From the NCBI RefSeq assembly GCF_038404985.1, contig NZ_JBBKBA010000004.1, forward strand, positions 62,001 to 126,000: DNA of 64,000 nucleotides, written 5' to 3'. Under the pieces are notes generated by a model. That model was not told the DNA's origin. It did not search any database and saw only the letters and a list, made by a program, of their open reading frames with translations. Source of the stretch: Ferrovibrio sp. MS7. GTDB lineage: Bacteria; Pseudomonadota; Alphaproteobacteria; Ferrovibrionales; Ferrovibrionaceae. The position numbers were made by a program, and so were the translations under genes. The stretch's first letter is position 1. Each line of letters starts with the position of its first letter. Shown piece by piece: positions 34,588 to 46,210 of the stretch.

Positions 34588-35229
34588 ATGGAAATGCCCG
34601 CCCTCACCGCTGGCGAAGACCCCTCGTTCCGAGGCCAGATTCTCGAGGCTGCTCGCGCTCAGTTGCGGCGGTTCGGCGCCGCGAAGACCAATGTCGTCGA
34701 TATCGCCCGCGCGCTCGGGACGTCGCATACCACGATCTATCGTCACTTCCGCTCGAAGGCGGACATCTTCGATGCCGTGGTCGCGGAAGCCATGCGCGAC
34801 GAAGAGGAAGCGGCACGCCGTTTCGTGCATGTGGATGGGCCGGCGGCCGAACGGCTTGAGGCCATGGTGCTGGCCCTGCACGCCCGCAAGCGCGAGCGTT
34901 TCGCCGGCGACCCGGAGGTCTACCAGCTCTATCGGCGCATCGTTGAGGAACGGCCAGACATCATAGCCGCCTATGCCCGCGCGATGACAGCGCTCATCGC
35001 CGAGATCATTGCAGACGGCGTCAAGCGGCGGGAGTTCAAGGTCGATGACGTCGCGGCCGCGGCCGGCGTGGTGCGGGATGCCGTCACCGTCTTCGTGCAT
35101 CCGGCGCATGTCGAGGCAGCCGTAAAGGCGGGTCTGCCGGTCGAGACGATGGCAAGTAATGTGATCCGCAGCCTAATCGCCGCCTTCGGCACCGGCATGC
35201 AATACCGGCAGGCTAGCCCGGAAAGCTAA
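34588..35229 (+). CDS. TetR-family regulator
   Basis: A TetR regulator of 213 residues. The HTH is NVVDIARALGTSHTTIYRHFRSKADIFDAVV (about 35-65), and the C-terminal domain contains QLYRRIVEERPDII and a tail ending QYRQASPES. It resembles the TetR_C_7 (AefR-like) proteins. No clear ribosome binding site precedes ATG 34588 or the in-frame ATG at 34594. Divergent from the epimerase-like gene, its probable target. Confidence 0.88.
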   Translation: MEMPALTAGEDPSFRGQILEAARAQLRRFGAAKTNVVDIARALGTSHTTIYRHFRSKADIFDAVVAEAMRDEEEAARRFVHVDGPAAERLEAMVLALHARKRERFAGDPEVYQLYRRIVEERPDIIAAYARAMTALIAEIIADGVKRREFKVDDVAAAAGVVRDAVTVFVHPAHVEAAVKAGLPVETMASNVIRSLIAAFGTGMQYRQASPES

Positions 35230-35268
35230 CCGCCGGCTTGGCGCAGCCGCAAAGATGCCCGGCTGAAA

Positions 35269-36828
35269 TCACTCCCACTCAATCGTGCCGGGCGGCTTCG
35301 ACGTGATGTCGTAGGTGACGCGGTTGACGCCACGCACTTCGTTGATGATGCGGGTGGCGACGCGGCCGAGGAATTCGTGCGGGAACGGGAAGTAATCCGC
35401 CGTCATGCCATCCGTCGAGGTGACGGCGCGCAGCGCGCAGGCCTGATCATAGGTGCGGCCATCGCCCATCACGCCAACGGTGCGGACCGGCAGCAGCACG
35501 GCAAAAGCCTGCCAGATGGTGTCGTAAAGCCCCGCCTTGCGGATTTCATCGATATAGACCGCATCGATGTTGCGCAGCAGGTCGAGCTTTTCCTTGGTGA
35601 TATCGCCCGGAATACGGATGGCGAGGCCCGGACCGGGGAAAGGATGGCGCCCCACCAGCGTTTCCGGCAGGCCGAGTTCGCGGCCCAAGGCGCGGACTTC
35701 ATCCTTGAAGAGTTCGCGCAGCGGCTCGACCAGCTTCATGTTCATGCGTGCCGGCAGGCCACCGACATTGTGATGCGACTTGATGGTGACGCTGGGGCCG
35801 CCATGGAAGCTGACGCTTTCGATCACATCCGGATAGAGCGTGCCTTGCGCCAGGAATTCGGCGCCGCCGATCTTCTTGGCCTCCGCCTCGAACACATCGA
35901 TGAACAGGCCGCCGATGGTCTTGCGCTTCACTTCCGGATCGGTGATGCCGGCAAGCTTGCTGAGGAACAGGTCAGACGCGTCGCTATGCACCAGCGGGAT
36001 ATTGTAATGCTCGCGGAACAGGGTGACGACCTCGTCGGCCTCGTTCTTGCGCAGCAGGCCGTGATCGACAAAGACGCAGGTAAGCTGATCGCCGATGGCT
36101 TCATGGATCAGCACGGCGGCCACGGAAGAATCGACACCGCCGGAAAGGCCGCAGATCACCCTGCCCTTGCCGACCTGGGCACGGATCTTCTCGATGGCTT
36201 CCTGGCGATAGGCCTTCATGGTCCATTCGCCCTGGCAGCCGGCGACATTGCGCACGAAATTGCGCAGCAGCTTGGCGCCATCGGGGGTATGCACCACTTC
36301 CGGGTGGAACTGCACGCCGTAGATGCGGCGCTCGTCATTGGCGATGGCCGCGAAAGGCGCGCCCTCGCTGGTGGCGACGACGCGGAAGCCATCGGGGATG
36401 CGCGTCACGCGGTCGCCATGGCTCATCCATACCTGATGCTTCTCGCCCTGGCCCCAGATGCCCTCGAACAGCGCGCAGGTTTCCTTGATCTCGATGAAGG
36501 CGCGGCCGAATTCGCGGTGATGGCCGGCTTCCACCTGGCCGCCCATCTGGGCGCAGATGGTCTGCTCGCCATAGCAGATGCCGAAGACCGGCAGGTTCAT
36601 GCCGAACAGCATCGCCGGGGCGCGCGGGGAATCGCCTTCAATGGTGGAGGCTGGCGAGCCGGAAAGGATGACGCCCTTCAGCACGCCATGCGGACTTTCG
36701 GCCTTCAGCGCCTCTTCCGCCTTCTGGAACGGCACGATCTCGCAATAAACGCCGGCCTCGCGCACCCGGCGCGCGATCAACTGGGTAACCTGGGAACCGA
36801 AATCGACAATAAGAATACGCTCAGCCAT
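35269..36828 (-). CDS. guaA: GMP synthase (glutamine-hydrolysing)
   Basis: A 519-residue enzyme that converts XMP to GMP using glutamine. The N-terminal class I amidotransferase has the nucleophile Cys in GICYGEQ and the His/Glu pair in [11 protein letters not shown]. The ATP pyrophosphatase P-loop is SGGVDSSV, and the C-terminal dimerisation domain ends in PPGTIEWE. Full length. It is the last gene of the long minus-strand run containing guaB, so both steps from IMP to GMP are encoded together. Confidence 0.97.
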   Translation of the reverse strand: MAERILIVDFGSQVTQLIARRVREAGVYCEIVPFQKAEEALKAESPHGVLKGVILSGSPASTIEGDSPRAPAMLFGMNLPVFGICYGEQTICAQMGGQVEAGHHREFGRAFIEIKETCALFEGIWGQGEKHQVWMSHGDRVTRIPDGFRVVATSEGAPFAAIANDERRIYGVQFHPEVVHTPDGAKLLRNFVRNVAGCQGEWTMKAYRQEAIEKIRAQVGKGRVICGLSGGVDSSVAAVLIHEAIGDQLTCVFVDHGLLRKNEADEVVTLFREHYNIPLVHSDASDLFLSKLAGITDPEVKRKTIGGLFIDVFEAEAKKIGGAEFLAQGTLYPDVIESVSFHGGPSVTIKSHHNVGGLPARMNMKLVEPLRELFKDEVRALGRELGLPETLVGRHPFPGPGLAIRIPGDITKEKLDLLRNIDAVYIDEIRKAGLYDTIWQAFAVLLPVRTVGVMGDGRTYDQACALRAVTSTDGMTADYFPFPHEFLGRVATRIINEVRGVNRVTYDITSKPPGTIEWE

Positions 36829-36890
36829 CGGCGCCGCTTGCCTTTCTTCACAAATGCCAACGGCGCCGGGGGTCTACCGGCACGGCACCG

Positions 36891-37376
36891 TCAGCTCGGT
36901 TTGGCTGCCTTGTAGGCAGCGATCTTGTTCTTCAGTTCGGTATATTCGGCGCAGCCGAAGGCACACAGGCTGTCGAGCCGCTTCAAATGCTCTTCCGCCT
37001 TGGCCAGGTCGTTCACCTTGAGATAGGCCTCGCCGATATATTCATGGGCGCCCTTGTGGCGCGGATCGATCTTCAGCGCCTCGTTATAGGCGGCGAAGGC
37101 GGCGGTATAGTCGCCATTGTTGCGCTGGGCATAGCCAAGCCAGTTGAAGGCATCGGCATTCTTGGCATCCTTCGCCACCACAGCCTGGAACAGCGGCACG
37201 GCGGCGGCCCAGTCCTTGCGGTCGATGGCTTTCTTGCCTTCGGTGAAATTCGGATCGACCGGCTTGGCGGCTTCGGTCGGCGCGCTGGGGCTGGGGCCCA
37301 TGGCGAGCACGGGCATGGCAAGGCCCAAGGCAACAGCCAGAGTGGCAGCGGAGGTAAGACGGGAAATGCGGCGCAT
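36891..37376 (-). CDS. exported tetratricopeptide-repeat protein
   Basis: A 161-residue protein. A signal peptide (about 1-25, ending VLA-M) precedes three TPR-like units covering about 40-145 (AVPLFQAVVAKDAKNADAFNWLGYA; YNEALKIDPRHKGAHEYIGEAYL; AEEHLKRLDSLC). A Cys pair (SLCAFGCAEY) lies near the C terminus. A scaffold role in the periplasm is inferred. The ATG at 37376 gives a proper signal peptide; an ATG nine codons upstream (37403) is possible. It sits between rsmB and guaA on one strand. Confidence 0.82.
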   Translation of the reverse strand: MRRISRLTSAATLAVALGLAMPVLAMGPSPSAPTEAAKPVDPNFTEGKKAIDRKDWAAAVPLFQAVVAKDAKNADAFNWLGYAQRNNGDYTAAFAAYNEALKIDPRHKGAHEYIGEAYLKVNDLAKAEEHLKRLDSLCAFGCAEYTELKNKIAAYKAAKPS

Positions 37377-37434
37377 GAGATGGGCCCTTTCAGCTTCATC
37401 CATTATATCCGCCCCCATGGTCCTGCCACCACCA

Positions 37435-38709
37435 TCAGCCGCGCCGCTGCAGCACGGCGGCGAAAAAGCCATCCGTACCATGCCGCAACGGGGTCAGCGC
37501 CAGACGGTCGCCGGCCAGGGGACAGGCTGTGGATAAGCCTTCCTCCCAGGCCTGCGCCAGGGGAATCGGCGTCACTTCGCCGTGAGCCAGGATGTCGTCC
37601 ACGGGAGCGTCATTCTCCGGCGGCAGGATCGAGCAGGTGGCATAGACCAGCCGCCCGCCCGGCTTGAGCAGCTTCACCCCTTGTGCCAGCAGGCCGCGCT
37701 GCGCCGCCTGCAGGTCGTCGAGCGCCGCCGGGCCGAAGCGCCAGCGGGTTTCCGGGTTGCGCCGCCAGGTGCCGCTGCCCGTGCAGGGCACGTCCAGGAA
37801 TACCCGGTCCGCCTGCCCCTCCATGGCTTCCAGCAGAGCCGGCAGCTTTTCCGCCGCCGCCGTCTCGACAATACCGATGCCGGCCCGCGCCAGGCGGGGT
37901 TTCAGCCGGTTGAGGCGGCGGAAATCATGGTCGGCAGCCACCAGCCGGCCGCGATTCTTCATCTGCGCCGCCAGTGCCAAGGTCTTGCCGCCAGCCCCGG
38001 CGCAGAGGTCGATCACGGTTTCGCCGGGCCTGGCGCCAAGCAGCAGCGCGGCGATCTGCGCCGCCTCGTCCTGCGGTTCGATCAGGCCATCGAGGTAGAG
38101 CGGGTGCTGCTCCAGCCGCACCTGCTGCTGCAGCCGGATGCCGAGCGGCGACAGCGTCGTCGGCGCGGCTTCGATACCTTCCGCCTGCAACTGCCGCAGC
38201 ATTTCATCGCGGTTGGTCTTGAGCGTGTTGACGCGCAAGTCCAGCGGCGCGCGGCCATTCAAGGCCTTGAGTTCGGCTTCCGCTTCAGAGCCGAAACGTG
38301 CCTCGCAGAGCGCGGTGAGTTCCGGCGGCAGGTTGACCCGCGCCCAGAGCGGTGCGGCATCATTGGCCGGCAGGCGTTGCAAAGCGGCGATCTCGTCGTC
38401 GCTCAATTGCTGCGGCGCGTATTTCGAACTGTCGCACAGCGCCTGCCATTGTTCCGGCGATATGGCGGGATCGGCCATGGCGAAAAGGCGTGGCGTCAGC
38501 GGCGCCTCGGCCTGCTGCAAGCGCCAGCGCCGCATGCCCTGCTCGCGCAGGGCGGTATACACGGCTTCCGCGATGGCGCGGCGATCCTTGGCGCCGGCAT
38601 AGCGGTTCTTGCGCTGCCAATCCAACAGCAGGCGGTCCGCCGCCTGATTCGAGCCCAGCACGCCGCCGAGGATTTCGATGCTGGCGGCGAGGCGGGCGGC
38701 CGGCGTCAC
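37435..38709 (-). CDS. rsmB: RsmB/NOP-family RNA (cytosine-C5) methyltransferase
   Basis: A SAM-dependent methyltransferase of 424 residues. A helical NusB-like N-terminal domain is followed by the Rossmann core with VIDLCAGAGGKTLALA. The two catalytic cysteines are in DVPCTGSGTWRRNPE and YATCSILPPEN, as expected for m5C enzymes acting on rRNA (16S C967 type) or tRNA. GTG start at 38709, four bases after guaB, with AGGAT inside the guaB end. Exact target base is inferred from the family only. Confidence 0.9.
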   Translation of the reverse strand: MTPAARLAASIEILGGVLGSNQAADRLLLDWQRKNRYAGAKDRRAIAEAVYTALREQGMRRWRLQQAEAPLTPRLFAMADPAISPEQWQALCDSSKYAPQQLSDDEIAALQRLPANDAAPLWARVNLPPELTALCEARFGSEAEAELKALNGRAPLDLRVNTLKTNRDEMLRQLQAEGIEAAPTTLSPLGIRLQQQVRLEQHPLYLDGLIEPQDEAAQIAALLLGARPGETVIDLCAGAGGKTLALAAQMKNRGRLVAADHDFRRLNRLKPRLARAGIGIVETAAAEKLPALLEAMEGQADRVFLDVPCTGSGTWRRNPETRWRFGPAALDDLQAAQRGLLAQGVKLLKPGGRLVYATCSILPPENDAPVDDILAHGEVTPIPLAQAWEEGLSTACPLAGDRLALTPLRHGTDGFFAAVLQRRG

Positions 38710-38713
38710 TGGA

Positions 38714-40904
<2,191 letters not shown>

Positions 40905-40966
40905 AGGGAGACTCCGTTGTTCCTTGCCGCGGAGGATATAAGCCGGTTTCCGGCTGCCGTAAAGCG

Positions 40967-41674
40967 CTACTCTTGCGGATTCGCATTTCCCCGGTAACCC
41001 ACGGCAACGACATAGCTTTCAGCGCTGTCGGCGCGGCTGGCGGGGGGTTTTACATGGCGCACGGTGCGATAATCCCGCTTCAAACCGGCGAGAAGCTGAT
41101 TCTCCGTGCCGCCGCGCAGCACCTTGGCGACGAAGCTGCCGCCTGGCGCCAGCACCCGGCGGGCCAGATCCGCCGCCGCCTCGCAGAGCAGCATGATGCG
41201 GATATGGTCGGTCTGGCGGTGGCCGGTGGCTGGTGCCGCCATATCGGACATGACCAGATCGACCTGGCCGCCAAGCAGCTCCATCACCTTGGTATCGGCG
41301 CCTTCGGAGAGGAAATCGAGCTGGATCACCGTGGCGCCGGGCAATTCCTGCATCGGGCTGATATCCACGGCCAGCACCGGCGGGCCTTCCTTCTTGCCGC
41401 TTTTCACGCGCTCGACCGCCACTTGCGTCCAGCCACCCGGGCAGGCACCAAGATCGACCACGCGGGCACCGGGTTTCAGGAAGTGAAACTTGTCGTCCAG
41501 TTCGATCAGCTTGTAGGCGGCGCGGCTGCGATAGCCCTGCGCCTTCGCCGCCTGCACATAAGGATCGTTGAGCTGCCGCTCCAGCCAATGCTGCTGCGAC
41601 ACGGTGCGGCCGCGCTTCTTCTTCAGCGACACATGCGTGCGGTTCTGGCCCGGGCCGGAGGAACGCGTGGTCAT
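40967..41674 (-). CDS. rlmE: 23S rRNA (uridine-2552-2'-O)-methyltransferase
   Basis: A FtsJ/RrmJ-type SAM methyltransferase of 235 residues that 2'-O-methylates U2552 of 23S rRNA. SAM-binding [15 protein letters not shown] and the K-D-K-E tetrad are visible: [28 protein letters not shown] and [10 protein letters not shown]. Its ATG overlaps the ppx stop by four bases (ATGA), giving translational coupling. An N-terminal extension of about 25 basic residues may help RNA binding. Confidence 0.94.
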   Translation of the reverse strand: MTTRSSGPGQNRTHVSLKKKRGRTVSQQHWLERQLNDPYVQAAKAQGYRSRAAYKLIELDDKFHFLKPGARVVDLGACPGGWTQVAVERVKSGKKEGPPVLAVDISPMQELPGATVIQLDFLSEGADTKVMELLGGQVDLVMSDMAAPATGHRQTDHIRIMLLCEAAADLARRVLAPGGSFVAKVLRGGTENQLLAGLKRDYRTVRHVKPPASRADSAESYVVAVGYRGNANPQE

Positions 41675-42756
41675 GCCCCGCCCCTTTGCTGGCGCATCAG
41701 TTCTAGCAGCACGCCCTCGCGCACGCCGCGATCCGCCACGCGCAGGCGCGGCGCCGGCCAGAAGCGGTGCAGCGCTTCCAGAATGGCGCAGCCCGCCACC
41801 ACCAGATCGGCACGTTCCTCGCCGATGCAGCCATGCTTGGCGCGATCCGGCACACTCATGGCAGCCAGTTTTTGCGACTGGTCGATCACGGCGGGGAATT
41901 CCAGCCAGCAGCCATCCACCAGGCGGCGCTCGTAGCGCGGCAAGCCAAGCAGCACACCGGCCAGCGTGGTGACGGTGCCGGACGTGCCGAGCACCTGCAC
42001 CTTGCCGGCGCGCATGGCGGGGCCGAGATTATGCCGCGCCTCGAAGGGTTCGAGCTTGGCGGCGACCTCGTTGATCATGCCGATGTAGGAGCCGGATTCG
42101 GTATCGCCGGCGCCCCAGCGTTCGGTGAGGTTCACCACACCGAAAGGCAGCGAGATCCAGTCCAGCACCTCGGTGCGGCGGCGCGGACCGACGCGCGCCC
42201 ACATCACTTCCGTGGAGCCGCCGCCGATATCAAACACCACCGCCTGATTATGACTCGGCTCCAGCAGCGGCGCGCAACCGGCCAGCGCCAAGCGAGCCTC
42301 CTCGGCGGTGGAGATGATGTCGAACTGGATGCCGGTGACAGCCTTCACTTCATGCATGAACTCGATGCCGTTCTCGGCACGGCGGCAAGCTTCGGTGGCA
42401 ACCGCGCGGGCAATGGTGACACCGCGCCGCGCCATCTTCTCGGAGCAGATTTTCAGCGCCGCGATGGTGCGCGCCATGGCGGCATCGGACAGCCGCCCGG
42501 TAGCCGCCAGCCCCTCGCCCAGCCGCACGATGCGCGAGAAGGCTTCGACGACGCGGAAATTGTCGCGGTTCGGGCGCGCGATCAGCAGGCGGCAATTGTT
42601 GGTGCCCAGATCCAGCGCAGCATAGACCGGGGCCGAGCGCGGCGCGGTGCCGGCGCCCGCCTCTTGCCGTGCGCCCCCGGCAAACACTCCGGGAGCGGAA
42701 TTCCTGTTGCTCGACTTGTCCACAGAGTGATTGTAGCGCGACAGGCCAGCCAGCAT
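41671..42756 (-). CDS. ppx: Ppx/GppA phosphatase family protein
   Basis: A 361-residue exopolyphosphatase/pppGpp phosphatase-like protein with the actin-like ATPase fold. Phosphate 1 motif is [13 protein letters not shown] (about 47-60), then [11 protein letters not shown], phosphate 2 [10 protein letters not shown], and [13 protein letters not shown]. The N-terminal 45 residues are a variable basic extension. It is the alphaproteobacterial short form without the C-terminal HD domain. The stop overlaps the rlmE start by four bases. Confidence 0.9.
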   Translation of the reverse strand: MLAGLSRYNHSVDKSSNRNSAPGVFAGGARQEAGAGTAPRSAPVYAALDLGTNNCRLLIARPNRDNFRVVEAFSRIVRLGEGLAATGRLSDAAMARTIAALKICSEKMARRGVTIARAVATEACRRAENGIEFMHEVKAVTGIQFDIISTAEEARLALAGCAPLLEPSHNQAVVFDIGGGSTEVMWARVGPRRRTEVLDWISLPFGVVNLTERWGAGDTESGSYIGMINEVAAKLEPFEARHNLGPAMRAGKVQVLGTSGTVTTLAGVLLGLPRYERRLVDGCWLEFPAVIDQSQKLAAMSVPDRAKHGCIGEERADLVVAGCAILEALHRFWPAPRLRVADRGVREGVLLELMRQQRGGA

Positions 42757-42824
42757 AAGTGCCGGGCCAGTTACGATGATAGCTGGCCGCGATAACGGCC
42801 AGCCCGGAAAACCAGCAAGGTTTT

Positions 42825-43862
42825 CTACTGCTTCGGCTTCGGCGCGGCGCCGCTGCTACCGGCAGCGCCCGGCGGCACGGCAAAGATCTGGCCCGGATAG
42901 ATCAGGTCCGGGTCCTTGATCTGGCTGCGGTTGGCTTCATAGATCTCGGTGTATTTCGGGCCATCGCCGTAAACACGGCGGGCGATGCGCCACAGGCTGT
43001 TGCCCGGCTGCACCACCACGCTGCCATCGGACAGCTTGATATCTTCCGGCGAGGCGCGCTGGAACGGCATTTCGAGCCGCGATGCAACCCGGCCGCCGGC
43101 CTGCTCCACCTGATCGACCCGCATCGAATAGATGCCCGGTTCCACGCGCTCGGTGGGGCGCAGCACCCATTTGCCACTCGAATCCGCCGTGGCGACGCCG
43201 ATCGGCGCGTTGTTGAGATAGACCTGCACGGTGGCGCCGGGCTGGGCGCGGCCGGAGAGAATCAGGTTGCCGTCCTGATCATACTCGATGGAATCGAGCG
43301 ACAGGCCCTTGCGCGCCGGGTCGAGCGGACCGGCCACCGGGCCTTGCAGCAGACGGCTGGCACCTTTCAGCGGCGTCAGCACGGCGATGGCCTGCTCGCC
43401 GCTGGCATTGGGATCGCATTCCGGCACCACGGCGACCACGGAGGCTTCGGCCCTTACAACCTCCTGTCCAGGAAACTGGGATTCAAGAGTGAATTCCTGG
43501 TTGCCCTTCTCCAGCGGCAGATCAGGCACCAGCACCCATTCGCCACGGCTATCGGCGGTAACGCGGCCAAGTTCGCGCGCACCGGTCTTCACCACCACAA
43601 CGGCACCGGCCAGCGCACGGCCGGCAAACACGGCAGCGCAATTGCGGCTGATGCGCACGACATCGAAACTGGGCGGCACGCGGCGGGCATCGGGCGGCGG
43701 CGGCGCGGGCGCAGGTGCGGGCGGCGGCAGCGGCGGCGCGGAGCCGACCACCTGCTGCGGCGTGACTCCGCGCTTGTTCGGATCGTCGGCGAAAAAGATC
43801 ACCGCCAGAATGCCAAGGATGGCGAGCCCGAGTAGCGTGAAGAAGAACTTACTGCCCCGCAC
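42825..43862 (-). CDS. LysM domain envelope protein
   Basis: A 345-residue protein. An N-terminal membrane anchor (about 6-25) is followed by a Pro-rich linker (about 42-60), bacterial Ig-like repeats (segments LSGRAQPGATVQVYLNNAPIGVATADSSGKWVL are typical; only key residues GATV and GKW cited as diagnostic), and a C-terminal LysM. The LysM runs from VQPGNSLWRIARRVYGDG to IYPGQIFAVP and would bind peptidoglycan. It ends with a Gly/Ser/Ala tail. The start is a GTG at 43862 with GAGG upstream. It probably heads the ppx-rlmE run. Confidence 0.85.
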   Translation of the reverse strand: MRGSKFFFTLLGLAILGILAVIFFADDPNKRGVTPQQVVGSAPPLPPPAPAPAPPPPDARRVPPSFDVVRISRNCAAVFAGRALAGAVVVVKTGARELGRVTADSRGEWVLVPDLPLEKGNQEFTLESQFPGQEVVRAEASVVAVVPECDPNASGEQAIAVLTPLKGASRLLQGPVAGPLDPARKGLSLDSIEYDQDGNLILSGRAQPGATVQVYLNNAPIGVATADSSGKWVLRPTERVEPGIYSMRVDQVEQAGGRVASRLEMPFQRASPEDIKLSDGSVVVQPGNSLWRIARRVYGDGPKYTEIYEANRSQIKDPDLIYPGQIFAVPPGAAGSSGAAPKPKQ

Positions 43863-44011
43863 AGCGCGCCTCGCACGAAAGTTTGATCAATCAGCGGCTT
43901 AACTTAATCGCCGCCACCCCGGTCAGGGAGATTAAGACCTCGCCAAGATACCCGCAACTGCCTAAGCTTAAAGCAACCACAAATCATCCTGCCTGCATTC
44001 ATGAGCCTCGC

Positions 44012-44695
44012 ATGACTGATCAGTCAACCACCCCAACCCTCTCCGTTCCGGTATGGGACCTGCCGACCCGGCTGTTCCACTGGGTCCTGGTCATCGCGGT
44101 CTGCGTGCTGTTCTACACCGGCCTGCAGGGCAAGCTGGACCTGCATATGAAATTCGGCCAGTTCGTGCTCGGCCTGCTGCTGTTCCGGCTGATCTGGGGT
44201 TTCATCGGGAACCGCCAGGCCCGTTTCAGCGACTTCATCGCCGGCCCGGCTGCTGCCATCGCCTATCTGCGCGGCCTGTTCGGCAAGGGCGGCCCGAAAT
44301 ATCTCGGCCATAACCCGGTGGGCGGCTATGCCGTACTGCTGATGCTGGCTTTGCTGCTGGTACAGGCCAGCACCGGCCTGTTTGCCAGCGACGACATCGC
44401 CACTGACGGGCCGCTCTATTCCAAGGTCTCCAGCAGCCTCAGCGCCCGGCTTTCCACCCTGCACCGGCTGGGTTTCGACGCCCTGCTGGTGATCATCCTG
44501 ATCCACCTGGCGTCCAACGCCTTCTACCTGCTGGTGAAGCGGGAAAACCTGATCACCCCGATGGTGACAGGGAACAAAAGCGTTGCGGAAACGCTGCCGG
44601 CCCCGGTGAAGGCTGCCGGCCCGATCACCGCGCTGGTGATCTTCGTGGTCTGCGAAGCGGTGGTGTTCGGCGGCATTGCCTGGCTGGCGAAATGA
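44012..44695 (+). CDS. cytochrome b561-type di-haem membrane protein
   Basis: A 227-residue b-type cytochrome with four to five helices. VWDLPTRLFHWVLVIAVC carries the first haem-ligand His, FRLIWGFIGNRQARFSDF follows, then GHNPVGGYAVLLMLALLL and HRLGFDALLVIILIHLASN with further histidines. Such proteins pass electrons between quinol and soluble cytochromes. The ATG at 44012 has only a weak ribosome binding site. The cytochrome c' gene is adjacent and convergent, suggesting a common electron-transfer or NO-related role. Confidence 0.88.
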   Translation: MTDQSTTPTLSVPVWDLPTRLFHWVLVIAVCVLFYTGLQGKLDLHMKFGQFVLGLLLFRLIWGFIGNRQARFSDFIAGPAAAIAYLRGLFGKGGPKYLGHNPVGGYAVLLMLALLLVQASTGLFASDDIATDGPLYSKVSSSLSARLSTLHRLGFDALLVIILIHLASNAFYLLVKRENLITPMVTGNKSVAETLPAPVKAAGPITALVIFVVCEAVVFGGIAWLAK

Positions 44696-44696
44696 C

Positions 44697-44724
44697 AAAA
44701 AAGGGCGCGGCATGCCGCGCCCTT
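44697..44724 (-). terminator. Rho-independent terminator of the cytochrome c' gene
   Basis: A perfect 24-base palindrome (44701-44724; AAGGGCGCGGCA and its complement) is followed on the minus strand by TTTTTT. It ends the cytochrome c' transcript and may also stop transcripts from the cytochrome b gene. Confidence 0.8.
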
Positions 44725-44745
44725 CCTGTCGTCTCAGCCCTGGGG

Positions 44746-44775
44746 CTTAGTCGTTGCGGCCCTTAGTCGTTGCGG
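44746..44775. repeat. 14-base tandem duplication over the cytochrome c' stop codon
   Basis: CTTAGTCGTTGCGG occurs at 44746-44759 and again at 44762-44775, a 16-base period. On the minus strand the second copy holds the last codons and TAA stop of the cytochrome c' gene; the first repeats that ending downstream. Confidence 0.85.
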
Positions 44776-45221
44776 TAGGCGCGATGGCAGGCGCCGCAGG
44801 TGCCGCCGAGCGCGCCGAAACCGGCCTTCACGGCATCCATGTTGCCGGCCTGGGCAGCGGAGGCGAGCGCCGTGGCGGCATCTTCCGCAGCCTTCATCTT
44901 GGCGGTGAAATCGGCCATGTTGGCCCAGATTTCGGCCTTGGCCTTGGTCTCGCCCTTGTCCGAACCGGCGGGGAAATGCGCCACCTGCTTGCCAGCCTGG
45001 CCGGCAATGGCCTGGGCCGGGGCAACGGCATTGGCGGCCGGACCGTTATCGTCCACCACCTTCTTGATCGCCCCCATCGACACGCGGAAGACCTGGAAGC
45101 CGTCCTTGCGGGCCTTGATCGCGTCAGCCTGGGCAAAGGCATCGCTGCCAACCAGACCGCCAAACGCAGCAAGTGCGCCGCAAATCGCCGCGGCAAGCGC
45201 GGCCTTACGCCAAATAGCCAT
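44763..45221 (-). CDS. cytochrome c' (periplasmic, NO-binding type)
   Basis: A 152-residue periplasmic cytochrome. A Sec signal peptide (about 1-31, ending DAFAQA) is followed by a four-helix bundle with the C-terminal haem motif C142-G-A-C145-H146 in GGTCGACHRAYR. Residues such as FPAGSDKGETKAKAEIW are typical of the family. Cytochromes c' bind nitric oxide and CO and protect against NO. GAGAGGGA precedes the ATG. It is convergent with the cytochrome b gene. Confidence 0.93.
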   Translation of the reverse strand: MAIWRKAALAAAICGALAAFGGLVGSDAFAQADAIKARKDGFQVFRVSMGAIKKVVDDNGPAANAVAPAQAIAGQAGKQVAHFPAGSDKGETKAKAEIWANMADFTAKMKAAEDAATALASAAQAGNMDAVKAGFGALGGTCGACHRAYRND

Positions 45222-45450
45222 TGTTTTCCCTCTCTGTTCCCCGGCTGCTGGTCCGAGTCCGGCGGACTATAACAAACTGCCGCCATTGCCCGCCCTGGCA
45301 GTTTTGTGAAGTCACGAAAAATTTAGCCGGGAATAAACCGCCGCCTCGATTGTCTGTAGCGATTGTCCAGGTTCGCCCGGCTACTGGCATGCCGGGGCGA
45401 AATGGGCTAGGCAACGGGCTACAGCCCCAGCCTGAAATGCGGTGCCCGCC

Positions 45451-46032
45451 ATGTCGATCCGTTCCGTCTGCGTCTATTGCGGCTCCAGCCTCGGTGAGAG
45501 CCAGTCCTACCAGGCCCAGGCCGAAATCCTCGGCCAGTTGCTCGGCAAGAACGGCATCCGGCTGATCTATGGCGGTGGCCGCATCGGCCTGATGGGCGTG
45601 GTGGCCGATGCAGCCATGAAGGCCGGCGGCGAGGTGGTGGGCATTATCCCGCACCACCTGCATGACTGGGAGGTCGGCCATACCGGCCTGACCGAACTGC
45701 ACGTGGTCGACTCCATGCATGTGCGCAAGCAGATGATGGTGGAGATGAGCGATGCCTTCATTGCCATGCCCGGCGGCATGGGTACGCTGGACGAGCTGTT
45801 CGAGGTGATCACCTGGAAGCAGCTTAAACTGCACGACAAGCCGATCCTGGTGCTGAACGTGGAAGATTACTGGCACCCGCTGCTGGCGCTGATCGACCGC
45901 GTGATGGAGCGAGGCTTCGCCCGGCGCGGGGCGCGCGGCTTCTTCGACGTGGTGGAAGATGCCGAGGCGGCCCTGAAGCTGCTGCAGGCGGCGCCGGAGC
46001 CGCAGCGCCCGGACCGTGCCGAGAAAATCTAG
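45451..46032 (+). CDS. LOG-family phosphoribohydrolase (TIGR00730)
   Basis: A 193-residue Rossmann-fold enzyme of the LOG family, which releases cytokinin-type bases from nucleoside 5'-monophosphates or hydrolyses other nucleotides. Diagnostic parts are SVCVYCGSSLGE at the start, IYGGGRIGLMG, and PGGMGTLDELFEV with the catalytic Glu. The ATG at 45451 is chosen over an in-frame GTG at 45442, although neither has a strong ribosome binding site. No neighbour explains it; a nucleotide-salvage role is likely. Confidence 0.9.
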   Translation: MSIRSVCVYCGSSLGESQSYQAQAEILGQLLGKNGIRLIYGGGRIGLMGVVADAAMKAGGEVVGIIPHHLHDWEVGHTGLTELHVVDSMHVRKQMMVEMSDAFIAMPGGMGTLDELFEVITWKQLKLHDKPILVLNVEDYWHPLLALIDRVMERGFARRGARGFFDVVEDAEAALKLLQAAPEPQRPDRAEKI

Positions 46033-46210
46033 GGCCGAGAAGATTTAGAAACCGGGGCAGCGCCCGTAAAAGCCGAGCTTTTCTCAACCAGGGTGCATCA
46101 AATCTCAAGCCCGGAACGGCGCTTTCGGGCCTTTCCCGTCCGGGCCGGGAAGTGTTAGTTTCCCGCCACTCCTTTTCCACCCGCTTGTATAAGCCCAAAC
46201 GAGGACCGCA

